Shown here one piece after another: positions 1 through 7,343 of a stretch of DNA of 64,000 nt. The translations under genes were made by a program, and so were the position numbers. The notes under the pieces are model-generated. The model did not search any database and was not told the origin of the DNA. It saw only the letters and a program-made list of their open reading frames with translations. How positions within the stretch are numbered: the stretch's first letter is position 1; every line of letters starts with the position of its first letter. This stretch comes from an uncultured Lachnospiraceae bacterium (GTDB taxonomy: Bacteria; Bacillota; Clostridia; Lachnospirales; Lachnospiraceae). The DNA lies in contig CAMEOT010000016.1 in the NCBI GenBank assembly GCA_945929965.1, positions 1 to 64,000 on the forward strand, read 5' to 3'.

Positions 1-27
1 TAAATTGAAAGTTAATTAAATAATCCC

Positions 28-168
28 GTAGCCCTTGGCAGGGTATAAGAAACGCGACACGCTCGCGCTCTGTCGCAGAGCGTAACGGTACATAAGCGAG
101 GAAAGTACCCTCGCTAAGTACCGACGTCTGCTTACGGTCTGCTTATTCTTATACCCAGCCGGGGCTAC
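28..168. other. Multi-branched palindromic element, RNA-like
   Basis: The ends form a long closing stem: 28-35 pairs with 161-168, 37-39 with 158-160, and 41-51 with 146-156, about 22 pairs with one bulged base and one mismatch. Inside are two further hairpins, 66-72 with 76-82 and a two-part stem 86-91/118-123 plus 95-101/109-115. A closing stem enclosing separate hairpins is how a structured RNA or a folded repeat looks; no reading frame explains it. The only non-Watson-Crick pair in the closing stem (35 with 161) is a G-U pair if the plus strand is transcribed. Function unknown; a dispersed intergenic repeat is the main alternative. Confidence 0.55.
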
Positions 169-176
169 TGATTTCT

Positions 177-289
177 TGAAAAGCTTCATGGGTCTATAGT
201 GAAAAATTTTCCTTCCGGATACTCAATTTCTTCAAAATGAGTATCTCAGAGCCAGTTTTTTTCCTTATAGACCCATATTCAGCTTTTCA
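177..289. repeat. Nested inverted repeat
   Basis: Outer arms 177-185 and 281-289 (tgaaaagct / agcttttca) and 188-198 and 266-276 (atgggtctata / tatagacccat) enclose an inner hairpin 218-225 / 238-245 (gatactca / tgagtatc). The right part, 240-276, is repeated imperfectly in direct orientation at 310-346, sharing agtatctca and the following cagttttt and agacc blocks. This looks like a decayed small mobile repeat or a folded RNA. I see no coding frame in it. Confidence 0.5.
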
Positions 290-350
290 TGCGTTATTTG
301 CAGCAAATTTAGTATCTCACAACTCAGTTTTTCTGCAGAGACCAAAAACA

Positions 351-592
351 GAACGCCCACGGTGGACGGAATGTCATGCCGCGATGTCTGTCGGAGGGTG
401 TTGATATTTTCTTGAAAAGTGTTGAAAGACAGGGGGAAAGCGGACACGATGTCCGCGTCAGCCGATCCGCGCCATGGATGGCGCGTGTAGGCGACCCCGT
501 CATGATGAGAACCACTGTATCACTTTTCATTAGAAAATTCACACCTGGAGACGCGACATCAAGGCGTGATGTTCCGTTCGCCGTGGGCGTTC
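351..592 (+). other. Long imperfect hairpin, candidate structured RNA on plus strand
   Basis: Arms 351-386 and 557-592 are each 36 bases: 29 Watson-Crick pairs, 5 G-U pairs (positions 363, 365, 372, 373, 377) and 2 mismatches if the plus strand is read. On the minus strand those five G-U pairs would be A-C mismatches, so the pairing favours a plus-strand RNA. The helix continues inward through 397-401/541-545 and 413-421/521-529. At the top sit small hairpins 441-445/451-455 and 469-474/479-484, and 433-436 can pair with 495-498. Open frames on both strands here are by-products of the symmetry. Promoter and function were not identified; a MITE-like repeat is the alternative. Confidence 0.5.
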
Positions 593-603
593 GTGGCTTC
601 TTC

Positions 604-660
604 ACTAACTCTCAAGTTAGTTGAATGTCGCCTGGATGACTTTGCTGTCTTCCCAGGCGA
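604..660. other. Two small hairpins
   Basis: Perfect inverted repeats at 604-610/615-621 (7 bp, 4-base loop) and 628-635/653-660 (tcgcctgg / ccaggcga) follow the long hairpin at 351-592. They could be part of the same structured unit. No gene is visible between them and the tsf terminator. Confidence 0.4.
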
Positions 661-683
661 TATAAAACGATATATCAAAATAA

Positions 684-709
684 AAAAGGCATACTCATGT
701 ATGCCTTTT
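684..709 (-). terminator. Rho-independent terminator of rpsB-tsf
   Basis: An 11-bp perfect stem, 684-694 with 699-709, has a 4-base loop (695-698) and A/T runs on both sides, 18 bases beyond the tsf stop codon. The A run at 682-687 gives the U tract for minus-strand transcripts. The symmetrical flanks mean it could also stop plus-strand transcripts coming from 1-660. Confidence 0.85.
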
Positions 710-726
710 CTAATAATCCGTTATAA

Positions 727-1827
727 TTAACCGTTGATTTGAGCGGCAACTTCTGCTGCGAAGTCCTCGTTCTTCTTCTCCATGCCTTCGCCAACTTCGA
801 AACGAACAACCTTAGCGATGGTCAAAGCCTTATTAACGCTCTCTAAATACTTAGCTACGGTCTGCTTGCCGTCCTCAGCCTTAACATAGGTCTGATCTAA
901 CAGGCAGATCTCCTTCAGCTGCTTGGATACACGGCCGTCTGCCAGGCCCTTGAAGATCTTATCAGATACGATAGCGTCCTTGTCAGCCATAGCCAGCTCA
1001 GCCAGAGCAGCAGCTGCTTCCTTGGAGAGGAAGTTGAACAGGTAGTTCATGTTGCTCTTCTTCTCTTCGTAGATAGCCTTATCCTCATCGCTCCATGCGG
1101 AACTGTTCATAGCCTTATCGATCAGCTTGTTCAGGATAGGCTTAGGCAGAGATGCAGGATCGTTCAGAGCTGCGTCAACAGTGATCTCCTGTAACTTAGC
1201 CAGCTCTTCTGCGGAAATATCATTTCTGCTGATGTAGGTAGGATTCATAGCTGCTACCTGCATAGCGATATTGGTCAGTGCTTCTCTTGCTGCGTCATCA
1301 GATGCACCGTTCGCTGCAACGATAACACCGATACGTCCGCCACCATGGATGTAAGATACTGCTACATCTCCGGATACTTTCTCGAAACGACGGATGGACA
1401 GCTTCTCACCGATGGTAGCAGTCTTCTCTACCAGAGCATCCTTAACGGTTGCGCCTTCAAAAGAAGTTGCTAACAGTGCTTCGATGTCCTCACCATCCTT
1501 GCCACCCTGTAAATCGGATGCCAGAGCTGCTGCATTAACAGCCTCTACGAAAGAAGTAAAGGTCTCGTTCTTAGCAACGAAGTCGGTTTCGGAGTTAACT
1601 TCGATAACGCAGGCGGTCTTGCCGTCTGCGGAGATTGCTGCACGTGCAACACCTTCTGCTGCGATACGGCTTGCCTTCTTCTCAGCTTTAGCCTGTCCGT
1701 TCTTTCTCAGGAACTCAACAGCTGCGTCCATATCTCCATTTGTCTCGTTCAGAGCCTTCTTACAATCCATCATACCAGCGCCGGTCATTTCACGGAGCTC
1801 TTTTACCATAGATGCGGTAATTGCCAT
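727..1827 (-). CDS. tsf: Elongation factor Ts
   Basis: Guanine-nucleotide exchange factor that recycles EF-Tu-GDP to EF-Tu-GTP in the cytoplasm. The N-terminal UBA-like helix region (residues 1-50) and the EF-Tu contact motif TDFVA (81-85) are intact, and the C-terminus keeps the EVGEG-EK block (345-351). At 366 residues it is longer than the usual 280-310; the excess lies around residues 218-290, in the C-terminal core just before the conserved CLLDQ block (308-312). There is no stop or frame change in the extra part, so I read it as an in-frame expansion. It is second gene of rpsB-tsf. The start is preceded by a GAGAGGA ribosome site. Confidence 0.97.
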   Translation of the reverse strand: MAITASMVKELREMTGAGMMDCKKALNETNGDMDAAVEFLRKNGQAKAEKKASRIAAEGVARAAISADGKTACVIEVNSETDFVAKNETFTSFVEAVNAAALASDLQGGKDGEDIEALLATSFEGATVKDALVEKTATIGEKLSIRRFEKVSGDVAVSYIHGGGRIGVIVAANGASDDAAREALTNIAMQVAAMNPTYISRNDISAEELAKLQEITVDAALNDPASLPKPILNKLIDKAMNSSAWSDEDKAIYEEKKSNMNYLFNFLSKEAAAALAELAMADKDAIVSDKIFKGLADGRVSKQLKEICLLDQTYVKAEDGKQTVAKYLESVNKALTIAKVVRFEVGEGMEKKNEDFAAEVAAQING

Positions 1828-1866
1828 TTTTTTATCCTCTCTTCTTAATTAATATATTATCCTCAA

Positions 1867-1905
1867 GAACCCAGACCGTAATGACAGGCATCGCAATCTG
1901 GGTTC
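1867..1905 (-). other. Intercistronic hairpin between rpsB and tsf
   Basis: A 9-bp perfect stem (1867-1875 with 1897-1905) sits in the 102-base gap between the two genes. No U run follows directly in the transcribed direction, so it is more likely an mRNA-stability or partial attenuation element than a full terminator. Inference only. Confidence 0.45.
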
Positions 1906-1929
1906 CTATGCTTCTCTTATGGAATCGGA

Positions 1930-2685
1930 TTATTCAGCGTCAGCTGCAACCTCTTCGATATCCTCTGCTTCGGTAGCTACATCAGCATCGCTGTATACAG
2001 CCTCGCCCTGCTTAGCTTCGATGACAGCGTCAGCCATCTTGGAAACGATCAGCTTAACGGCTCTGATTGCATCATCGTTACCGGGGATGATGTAATCCAG
2101 CTCTTCGGGATCACAGTTGGTATCGCCGATACCGATCAGGGTGATGCCCAGTGCATGAGCCTCCTGTACACAAATTCTTTCCTTCTTAGGATCTACAACA
2201 AAGATAGCATCGGGAACTCTGGTCATGTTCTTGATACCGCCCAGGTTCTTCTCCAGCTTCTCCCATTCTTTCTTTAACTGAATAACTTCCTTCTTAGGCA
2301 GTACATCGAAAGTACCGTCCTGAGACATGGTCTCGATTGCATGCAGTCTTGCGATACGGGACTGGATGGTTCTGAAGTTGGTCAGCATACCACCTAACCA
2401 TCTCTCGTTTACATAGTACATACCGCAACGCTCAGCCTCAACCTTTACAGCGTCCTGTGCCTGCTTCTTGGTACCAACGAACAGAATAGTACCGCCCTGT
2501 GCAGCGATCTCAGATACTGCCTTGTAAGCCTCATCAACCTTAACTACAGACTTCTGCAGATCGATGATGTGGATACCGTTTCTCTCGGTGAAGATGTAAG
2601 GAGCCATCTTAGGGTTCCATCTTCTGGTCTGATGTCCAAAATGAACACCTGCTTCAAGTAACTGTTTCATAGAAATAACGCTCAT
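1930..2685 (-). CDS. rpsB: 30S ribosomal protein S2
   Basis: Structural protein of the small subunit, needed for S1 binding and translation initiation. The N-terminus carries the family hallmark [13 protein letters not shown] (residues 17-29), followed by IHIIDLQK (38-45) and a central coiled-coil region; the C-terminal 20 residues are acidic, as is common in the family. Length (251) is normal. It is first gene of rpsB-tsf with its own strong promoter at 2832-2860 and a leader of about 140 bases that contains a hairpin. The GGAGGT site just upstream fixes the start. Its place downstream of sigD and the swrB-like gene copies the B. subtilis order. Confidence 0.98.
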   Translation of the reverse strand: MSVISMKQLLEAGVHFGHQTRRWNPKMAPYIFTERNGIHIIDLQKSVVKVDEAYKAVSEIAAQGGTILFVGTKKQAQDAVKVEAERCGMYYVNERWLGGMLTNFRTIQSRIARLHAIETMSQDGTFDVLPKKEVIQLKKEWEKLEKNLGGIKNMTRVPDAIFVVDPKKERICVQEAHALGITLIGIGDTNCDPEELDYIIPGNDDAIRAVKLIVSKMADAVIEAKQGEAVYSDADVATEAEDIEEVAADAE

Positions 2686-2831
2686 GTCTTTACCTCCGTT
2701 TGGTTAAAATCTTCCGCTTTTCTTTTCTGCCGGGACGCGTTAAGAACCCGGTTAGCTCTGACAAAGACTTCTGTAAAAACAGTAAGCACCCTCGTCAAAT
2801 CGAAAGGCGTGTTTTTTGTCACAACAGTGCG

Positions 2832-2860
2832 ATTATAACATAGGAAAACCCCTGTGACAA
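2832..2860 (-). promoter_or_regulatory. SigA-type promoter for rpsB-tsf
   Basis: Read on the minus strand: -35 TTGTCA (2855-2860), 17-base spacer, -10 TATAAT (2832-2837), giving a start near 2825. The -35 lies in the loop of the terminator hairpin of the upstream gene (2845-2868), so stop and start signals share the same bases. Confidence 0.85.
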
Positions 2861-2868
2861 GGGGTTTT
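2845..2868 (-). terminator. Terminator at end of flagellar cluster
   Basis: Perfect 8-bp stem, 2845-2852 (aaaacccc) with 2861-2868 (ggggtttt), loop 2853-2860. It begins within the stop codon of the 2868-3536 gene and has a short U run. It overlaps the rpsB promoter, separating the flagellar transcripts from the ribosomal operon. Confidence 0.75.
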
Positions 2869-3536
2869 TAATGTTTTCCTGTGATTATTTTGGCAATTTC
2901 TTCTTCCGAAGTCCCGGGAGCTATTTCATAGATGCCGGGATTGATGCTGCGACTGTATCCGTTATTACATAAATAATTGTCAAATGCTTTCGCATTCTCC
3001 ACCAGACCTGCCTCATAGAACATCCTGCTGACACTTCCGGAATCAGAGCCTTTCTTAATAGTAATGGTTGTCTGTGACTGTTCCGGTGCTGTGATTAATT
3101 CTGGCTCTTCCGTTGCCTCAGGCTCTGTTGTCATTTCAAGCTCTGCGGTTGTTTCAAGCTCTGCGGTTGTTTCAGGCTCTGCGGTTGCCTTAGGCTCTGC
3201 GGTTGTTTCAGGCTCTGCGGTTGCCTCAAGCTCTGTCGTTGTTTCAGGCTCTGCGGTTGCCTCAGGCTCTGTCGTGGTCTCCGGATCCGCAGTTAACTTT
3301 GGCTCTTCTGTCACTTCCGGCTCCATCGTTGGCTGCGGCTGTGCACTGTTTTGTAGTGCCGCCAGGGTCAGTTTGCTGCTGTCCATCATCCCCAGCTCCG
3401 AAGCCCTCTCTCTGATCTGCTCATCTGTCAGTGTCTGCGCCTCTTGTCCTTGTCTGCCGGAAAAACTGATCCCTAAAATCAGTGCCGTTACAGCCATTCC
3501 GATCCCGAGACCGCGCAGATAATATTTTAACTTCAT
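2868..3536 (-). CDS. Membrane-anchored protein with MltG-like (YceG) N-domain motif
   Basis: One transmembrane segment (about residues 8-26), then a spacer, then a Thr/Glu/Pro/Ala-rich tract (71-145) built on a six-residue unit close to TTAEPE, and a C-terminal module (156-222). That module (KKGSDSGSVS ... FYEAGLVENA ... INPGIYEIAPGTS) resembles the small LysM-like domain that precedes the catalytic part of the endolytic transglycosylase MltG. The catalytic domain is absent, so it is probably a wall- or envelope-binding protein rather than an enzyme. It is last gene before rpsB, 43 bases after the SwrB-like gene. Domain call from motif resemblance only. Confidence 0.7.
   Translation of the reverse strand: MKLKYYLRGLGIGMAVTALILGISFSGRQGQEAQTLTDEQIRERASELGMMDSSKLTLAALQNSAQPQPTMEPEVTEEPKLTADPETTTEPEATAEPETTTELEATAEPETTAEPKATAEPETTAELETTAELEMTTEPEATEEPELITAPEQSQTTITIKKGSDSGSVSRMFYEAGLVENAKAFDNYLCNNGYSRSINPGIYEIAPGTSEEEIAKIITGKH
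3102..3326 (-). repeat. 18-bp-period tandem repeat inside coding sequence
   Basis: Encodes residues 71-145 of the MltG-like protein. The unit is about 18 bases (six codons, Thr/Ala-Thr-Ala-Glu-Pro/Leu-Glu) and several copies are almost identical at DNA level between about 3135 and 3270. Such repeats tend to change copy number by slippage without breaking the frame. The frames on the opposite strand here are by-products of the repeat. Confidence 0.8.
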
Positions 3537-3579
3537 TATTGTATTTCTCCGTCCTTATCCTTGCTTCGCACGATTCTTA

Positions 3580-4281
3580 TCAAGCCTTGTACAGGTCGAT
3601 CACAAGCTTTACCTCTCCGACACCCAGTCCCAGTTCTTTGGCAATTGCCACTGTGGATTTGCCCTGTTTGTGCATTTCAAGGATCTTCTCGTTATTGTTC
3701 TGTCCCTCCTGCACCGTCTCTCCCATAAATCCGATCTCTGGAGAATTCTCCGGCTGTATAAGAGATTCTGTCTGGGAAGCATCCGCTGTTTTCTCCTCCG
3801 CCACCGTCCCGGCGGTCTTATCTGCGGCGGTCTTATCTGCGGCTGCTTTATTTTCCGCCGTTTTATTCTCCAGCGTTTTATTTTCCACCGCTTTGACCGC
3901 TTTATCCATTTTGGATACGGTGTCCTTGATATTTGCATGCTTGCTGTTCAGCATATCATATAAGAACATTGCTTCTTCATGATTTTTATGAATCTCCTGT
4001 AATACCGTGTCGGAATATTCATTAACTGCCATGATCTTCTCATTGGTCAGACGTTCCAGAGCGCGTTCTGCTTTCTCTATCGTGTCCTCAGAGGTCTCTT
4101 CCATTTTGTCCTGCATTTTACTGCGGACGTTATTCATTTCCTCTTCCACCAGACCGTGGATCTCTTCTTTTGCTGCTTTTTGATCGATTCCTGTGTTTTT
4201 TTCCCCGCCAAGCGGCAAAAAGAAACTTCCTGTAAATATTATGACTCCCGCAATCAGCAGGACGATCTCCAAAATACCCAT
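3580..4281 (-). CDS. SwrB-like / DUF6115 membrane-anchored coiled-coil protein
   Basis: One N-terminal transmembrane helix (about residues 4-22), a long charged coiled coil (about 30-120), an Ala/Lys/Thr-rich low-complexity linker (about 130-165) and a C-terminal helix-turn-helix-like module (about 197-233: EILEMHKQGKSTVAIAKELG). This is the architecture of B. subtilis SwrB, which promotes assembly of the flagellar export apparatus and full SigD activity. It also occupies the swrB position, between sigD and rpsB. The sequence is too divergent for me to assert orthology, so no symbol is given; DUF6115 is the likely family. Confidence 0.7.
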   Translation of the reverse strand: MGILEIVLLIAGVIIFTGSFFLPLGGEKNTGIDQKAAKEEIHGLVEEEMNNVRSKMQDKMEETSEDTIEKAERALERLTNEKIMAVNEYSDTVLQEIHKNHEEAMFLYDMLNSKHANIKDTVSKMDKAVKAVENKTLENKTAENKAAADKTAADKTAGTVAEEKTADASQTESLIQPENSPEIGFMGETVQEGQNNNEKILEMHKQGKSTVAIAKELGLGVGEVKLVIDLYKA

Positions 4282-4305
4282 GTTACTTGTTTTTCCTTTG
4301 CATTG

Positions 4306-4614
4306 TCAGATCTTAATATCAAATCCCTGATGCTCTTTTTTCACCACAACACCATCTTCCGGCTGCTTTTTGCGGCGTTTGCCGCCGTTGCCCGCATACT
4401 CGTTATTTCCCTTTTCTTTGGCGTCGTATTGTCCGGTGTACCAGTCCGCATTGTCACTGCTGTGCACCTCTTTGGTGAGCTGCTCTGTGTGCTTCTGCGT
4501 CTGCTGTCCCAAAGTCATCTGTTGGAATGCCCCCTTGTTGTCTTCATTCTGCTTCATCACAGTATAATCCTGTGTCCGGGGGATCGAAGCAATCTCTAAA
4601 GAGCCAAATGCCAT
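4306..4614 (-). CDS. Small hydrophilic protein of unknown function
   Basis: A 102-residue soluble protein without signal peptide or transmembrane helix, rich in Gln, Lys, Gly and Asn. The N-terminal MAFGSLEIASIPRTQDYTVM part looks ordered; the middle (residues 45-90) is polar and probably disordered, with a basic GGKRRKKQ stretch near 77-84. I do not recognise a family. It is packed tightly between the FapA-like gene (25 bases) and the SwrB-like gene (24 bases), which supports it being a real gene of the motility operon. Confidence 0.7.
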   Translation of the reverse strand: MAFGSLEIASIPRTQDYTVMKQNEDNKGAFQQMTLGQQTQKHTEQLTKEVHSSDNADWYTGQYDAKEKGNNEYAGNGGKRRKKQPEDGVVVKKEHQGFDIKI

Positions 4615-4639
4615 ATCTATGCCTCTTTTCTGTGAACTC

Positions 4640-6229
4640 TTACAGGGGAGTGGACTTTACATCACCGTCAATACGTTCAAAACGACAGTAATGATAAGTG
4701 CTCTTCACCTGCATGGAAGAGTCTCCGATAATGATCGTAGTGCCGGGATATACCTCTCCTTTTACCAATACCATTGCTCTGTCCTGGGGATTGAATTCCA
4801 GCTGCAGCTCCTGCATTCGGCAGTTCTTCTCTTCCAGACTCTTTTTCTGTGTCTCCAATATAGCTGCAGAGTTCCGGATATAATTGATCTGATCCGGTGT
4901 AAAACGGACCCCTTTGCTCTTTTTTTCCGCAAAGCTGGTCAGAATCGGCTGAATGCCCCGGATGGTTTTAACAATCTCGGAGACTTCCTTCTGAAGTCTC
5001 ATATATTCTGCCTTTTTCTCGGGATCCACACCTACTTCCACCACCGTAGGTGCACCCAGAGTCGCTCCTAAGGTCTTCACTTCGATCTTCTGTCCGGCAC
5101 GTACATGTCCGCCGGTGATGAATCCTCTCTTACCGGTTACCTGAATCTCCGTAGATGCCGTCACATTGCTGTGCAGGATGGATTCGGTACTGACATATCC
5201 TCCGGCTGTTGCTGTGGAATTCTCCAAAAACTTCGCCACAATATTGCCGCCGGCTTTCAATATTCCCTTGGACATGCCGTTCATGCCTCTTGCAATGATA
5301 ATGTTGCCGCCGGCCTCGATATGCGCGCCTTCCACGACACCGCTGATGATCACGTTGCCACCCGCCCGGATGACAAAATTGGATGACACATTGCCCCTGA
5401 CCTGTACACTTCCTTCAAAATCAATATTGCCGGTGGACAGGTCCACATTTTCTACTTCATAGACATCGGATACAAAAACCTTGCCTTCTACCAGGGATAC
5501 GTGTCCGTCTACCATGGAAGTGATCTTCCTTCGGTCTTCAGAGATCTCGATGTTATGGCCAAATTCCAGATGCGCCTTTTTCACCTGTCTCGGCTTTATC
5601 TTAGTGCCCTGTACCGTAGTCCCGTACTCACCATCATCCTCCGGGATGATTTCCGCCAAAAGCTGCCCCTTCTTGCAAGGGTTGATCATATTCAGGTGGA
5701 AATAGTCCACCGTTCCGTCATCTTTTAAGGTAGGTCTGGCATGAACATCGGTGTTGAAATAATACTTAATAGATGCATCCGTTCCGTGTCTTGGTTCTTT
5801 TCCTTTTGCCACCACCAGATCTGTGCAATAGATTCCATCAGACATAAAGTGATCCTGCAGAACACTCATCTGGATTCCATAGACTATGTTCCGGAACCTC
5901 AGATCTTTGATCACACTGTCCATAGTCACTCTTTTCCCGGTCTGTGATGCAGGATAAAAGCGTAAGGTGACCTGCATGTTGTCCTCAGCAACTTCGATAC
6001 TGTATGTCTCCTCCAGCTCCGGGCAATCTTTTCTCTCTAAAAAGCAAACGGTGTCTTCACCGTCCAAAATTGCTTTTTTGATCATCATGGGATCGTAATG
6101 CAGCGATTCTCTGTCAAGGTATAAGAGAACCTCCTGGAGGTTTATGCCACTGCCCCCGTCCTTTGGCTGTACGAGCCGCAGTCCATAGCCTCCAGGGGCT
6201 TTTACTATCTGAAAATATCCGTTCTGCAT
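4640..6229 (-). CDS. FapA / DUF342 family protein
   Basis: About 529 residues. The N-terminal half is the DUF342 globular part; the middle (about 260-400) is a right-handed beta-helix with repeated AGGNIII/VRGNV-type turns (IRAGGNVII, IEAGGNIII, LKAGGNIVA); a coiled coil follows (about 420-485). Members (FapA in Vibrio) influence flagellar assembly and cell polarity; many are of unknown mechanism. I chose the ATG at 6229, ten codons inside the longest frame, because it has a GAGGAAAGG site 4-12 bases upstream while the first ATG (6259) has none. It follows sigD in the same operon. This gene is not part of the B. subtilis operon at this spot. Confidence 0.85.
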   Translation of the reverse strand: MQNGYFQIVKAPGGYGLRLVQPKDGGSGINLQEVLLYLDRESLHYDPMMIKKAILDGEDTVCFLERKDCPELEETYSIEVAEDNMQVTLRFYPASQTGKRVTMDSVIKDLRFRNIVYGIQMSVLQDHFMSDGIYCTDLVVAKGKEPRHGTDASIKYYFNTDVHARPTLKDDGTVDYFHLNMINPCKKGQLLAEIIPEDDGEYGTTVQGTKIKPRQVKKAHLEFGHNIEISEDRRKITSMVDGHVSLVEGKVFVSDVYEVENVDLSTGNIDFEGSVQVRGNVSSNFVIRAGGNVIISGVVEGAHIEAGGNIIIARGMNGMSKGILKAGGNIVAKFLENSTATAGGYVSTESILHSNVTASTEIQVTGKRGFITGGHVRAGQKIEVKTLGATLGAPTVVEVGVDPEKKAEYMRLQKEVSEIVKTIRGIQPILTSFAEKKSKGVRFTPDQINYIRNSAAILETQKKSLEEKNCRMQELQLEFNPQDRAMVLVKGEVYPGTTIIIGDSSMQVKSTYHYCRFERIDGDVKSTPL

Positions 6230-6280
6230 ATGCCTTTCCTCTGCCTTTCCTTCCTGCATTCTGTGCAGATCAATAAGGTT

Positions 6281-7045
6281 CTATAAAAGTCCCATGTAGT
6301 TCCCCATTTTGGTCTTCATCTTCTGTAAAGCACGGGTATGCAGCTGTGATACCCTCGATTCCGATACTTCCAGAATATTACTGATCTCTTTCAGCGTAAG
6401 ATCCTCATAATAATATAAAGTAACTACTTTTTTCTCTTTTTCTGTCAAAAGCTCCAATGCTTCTCCGAGTACTTTGGTCAGTTCTTCTTTTTCTATGCTC
6501 TCTTCCGGACTGTCAAATCGTGCCGTCGTATGTCTGCTGTAATCCTGTGAGACATCACTGCCCTGTTCCATGTATTCATTTAAGGATACTAACCCTGTGA
6601 CTTTCATCTGGGACTGCCAGTCCAGGTATTCCTCGGAGGATATTCCCAATCCCTGTGCTATATCTTCGTCTGTTGCAGTGCGTCCGGTAGTCTGCTCCAC
6701 TTCCTTGATGACAGCATCGATTTTTTTCTGCCGCTGTCTGATCGTCCGGGGAATCCAGTCCATTTTTCGGATCTGGTCAAGAATCGCGCCCCGGATGCGC
6801 AGACTGGCATAGGTCTCGAACTTTACTTCCTTCATACAATCGAACTTGTCGATAGCATCGATCAGTCCAAAGATACCATAACTTACCAGATCTTCATAAT
6901 CTACGTTGTATCCCAGGTACATACTCAGTCTTCCGGCTACCACTTTCACGAGCGGAGCATATTCCAGTATCAGCTGTTCCCTGGTCTCCGGTCGCTTATT
7001 AGCAGCATATTCTTCTAATAACCTTTTCTTACCGGTTTCATCCAT
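6281..7045 (-). CDS. sigD: RNA polymerase sigma-28 factor (SigD/FliA/WhiG family)
   Basis: Directs transcription of late flagellar, motility and autolysin genes; normally held by FlgM. At 254 residues it has the expected region 2 (DYEDLVSYGIFGLIDAI and FETYASLRIRGAILDQIRKMDW, about 50-95), region 3 (about 100-150) and region 4 helix-turn-helix at the C-terminus (LTLKEISNILEVSESRVSQL, about 217-236). The start ATG overlaps the end of the small membrane gene by 8 bases. Position after cheD and before the swrB-like gene equals B. subtilis sigD. No flgM is in the window. Confidence 0.96.
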   Translation of the reverse strand: MDETGKKRLLEEYAANKRPETREQLILEYAPLVKVVAGRLSMYLGYNVDYEDLVSYGIFGLIDAIDKFDCMKEVKFETYASLRIRGAILDQIRKMDWIPRTIRQRQKKIDAVIKEVEQTTGRTATDEDIAQGLGISSEEYLDWQSQMKVTGLVSLNEYMEQGSDVSQDYSRHTTARFDSPEESIEKEELTKVLGEALELLTEKEKKVVTLYYYEDLTLKEISNILEVSESRVSQLHTRALQKMKTKMGNYMGLL

Positions 7046-7319
7046 TCGATTCGCTTACACCCTTCTGCCCTGCGTCTTCTTCCGTCGCAGCTGCTTCTTC
7101 CGCCTTCGCTTCCTGCTCCTGCTTTTCCTTCTCCTCGTTCTGTCTGTCAAATCGGTCCAACAACAGACGAATCGCACTTCCCAGGCAATAGAATAAAAGC
7201 ATCACCGCAAAAAGCACCACCAGGCTTGACAACACCGAGTATGATCTTACCAATGTAATGATACAGGTGCATGCACCCGCGATCAGCATCAGAAGCAATG
7301 GCATTTTCTTTCTGTTCAT
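7038..7319 (-). CDS. Small two-helix membrane protein of the motility operon
   Basis: 93 residues: two transmembrane helices (about 7-24 and 29-50) with a short turn, then a highly acidic Glu/Lys/Ala tail (55-93) predicted to be cytoplasmic and helical. I do not recognise a named family. It overlaps sigD by 8 bases and follows cheD by 24 bases, so it is translated with them. Its location between cheD and sigD may mean a role in the motility switch, but that is only inferred from position. Confidence 0.75.
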   Translation of the reverse strand: MNRKKMPLLLMLIAGACTCIITLVRSYSVLSSLVVLFAVMLLFYCLGSAIRLLLDRFDRQNEEKEKQEQEAKAEEAAATEEDAGQKGVSESNG

Positions 7320-7343
7320 AATCTTCTTCCCATCTAAACCCTG

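Noticed and set aside
265..624. Open frames of 60-93 codons on both strands in the palindromic region
   Set aside because: They sit on both strands of an inverted repeat, have no ribosome site or family resemblance and are best explained by the symmetry.
3064..4614. Plus-strand frames of 70-166 codons opposite the MltG-like, SwrB-like and small unknown genes
   Set aside because: They mirror low-complexity or Lys/Ala-rich coding stretches on the minus strand and encode Cys/Ser/Phe-rich, unlikely proteins.
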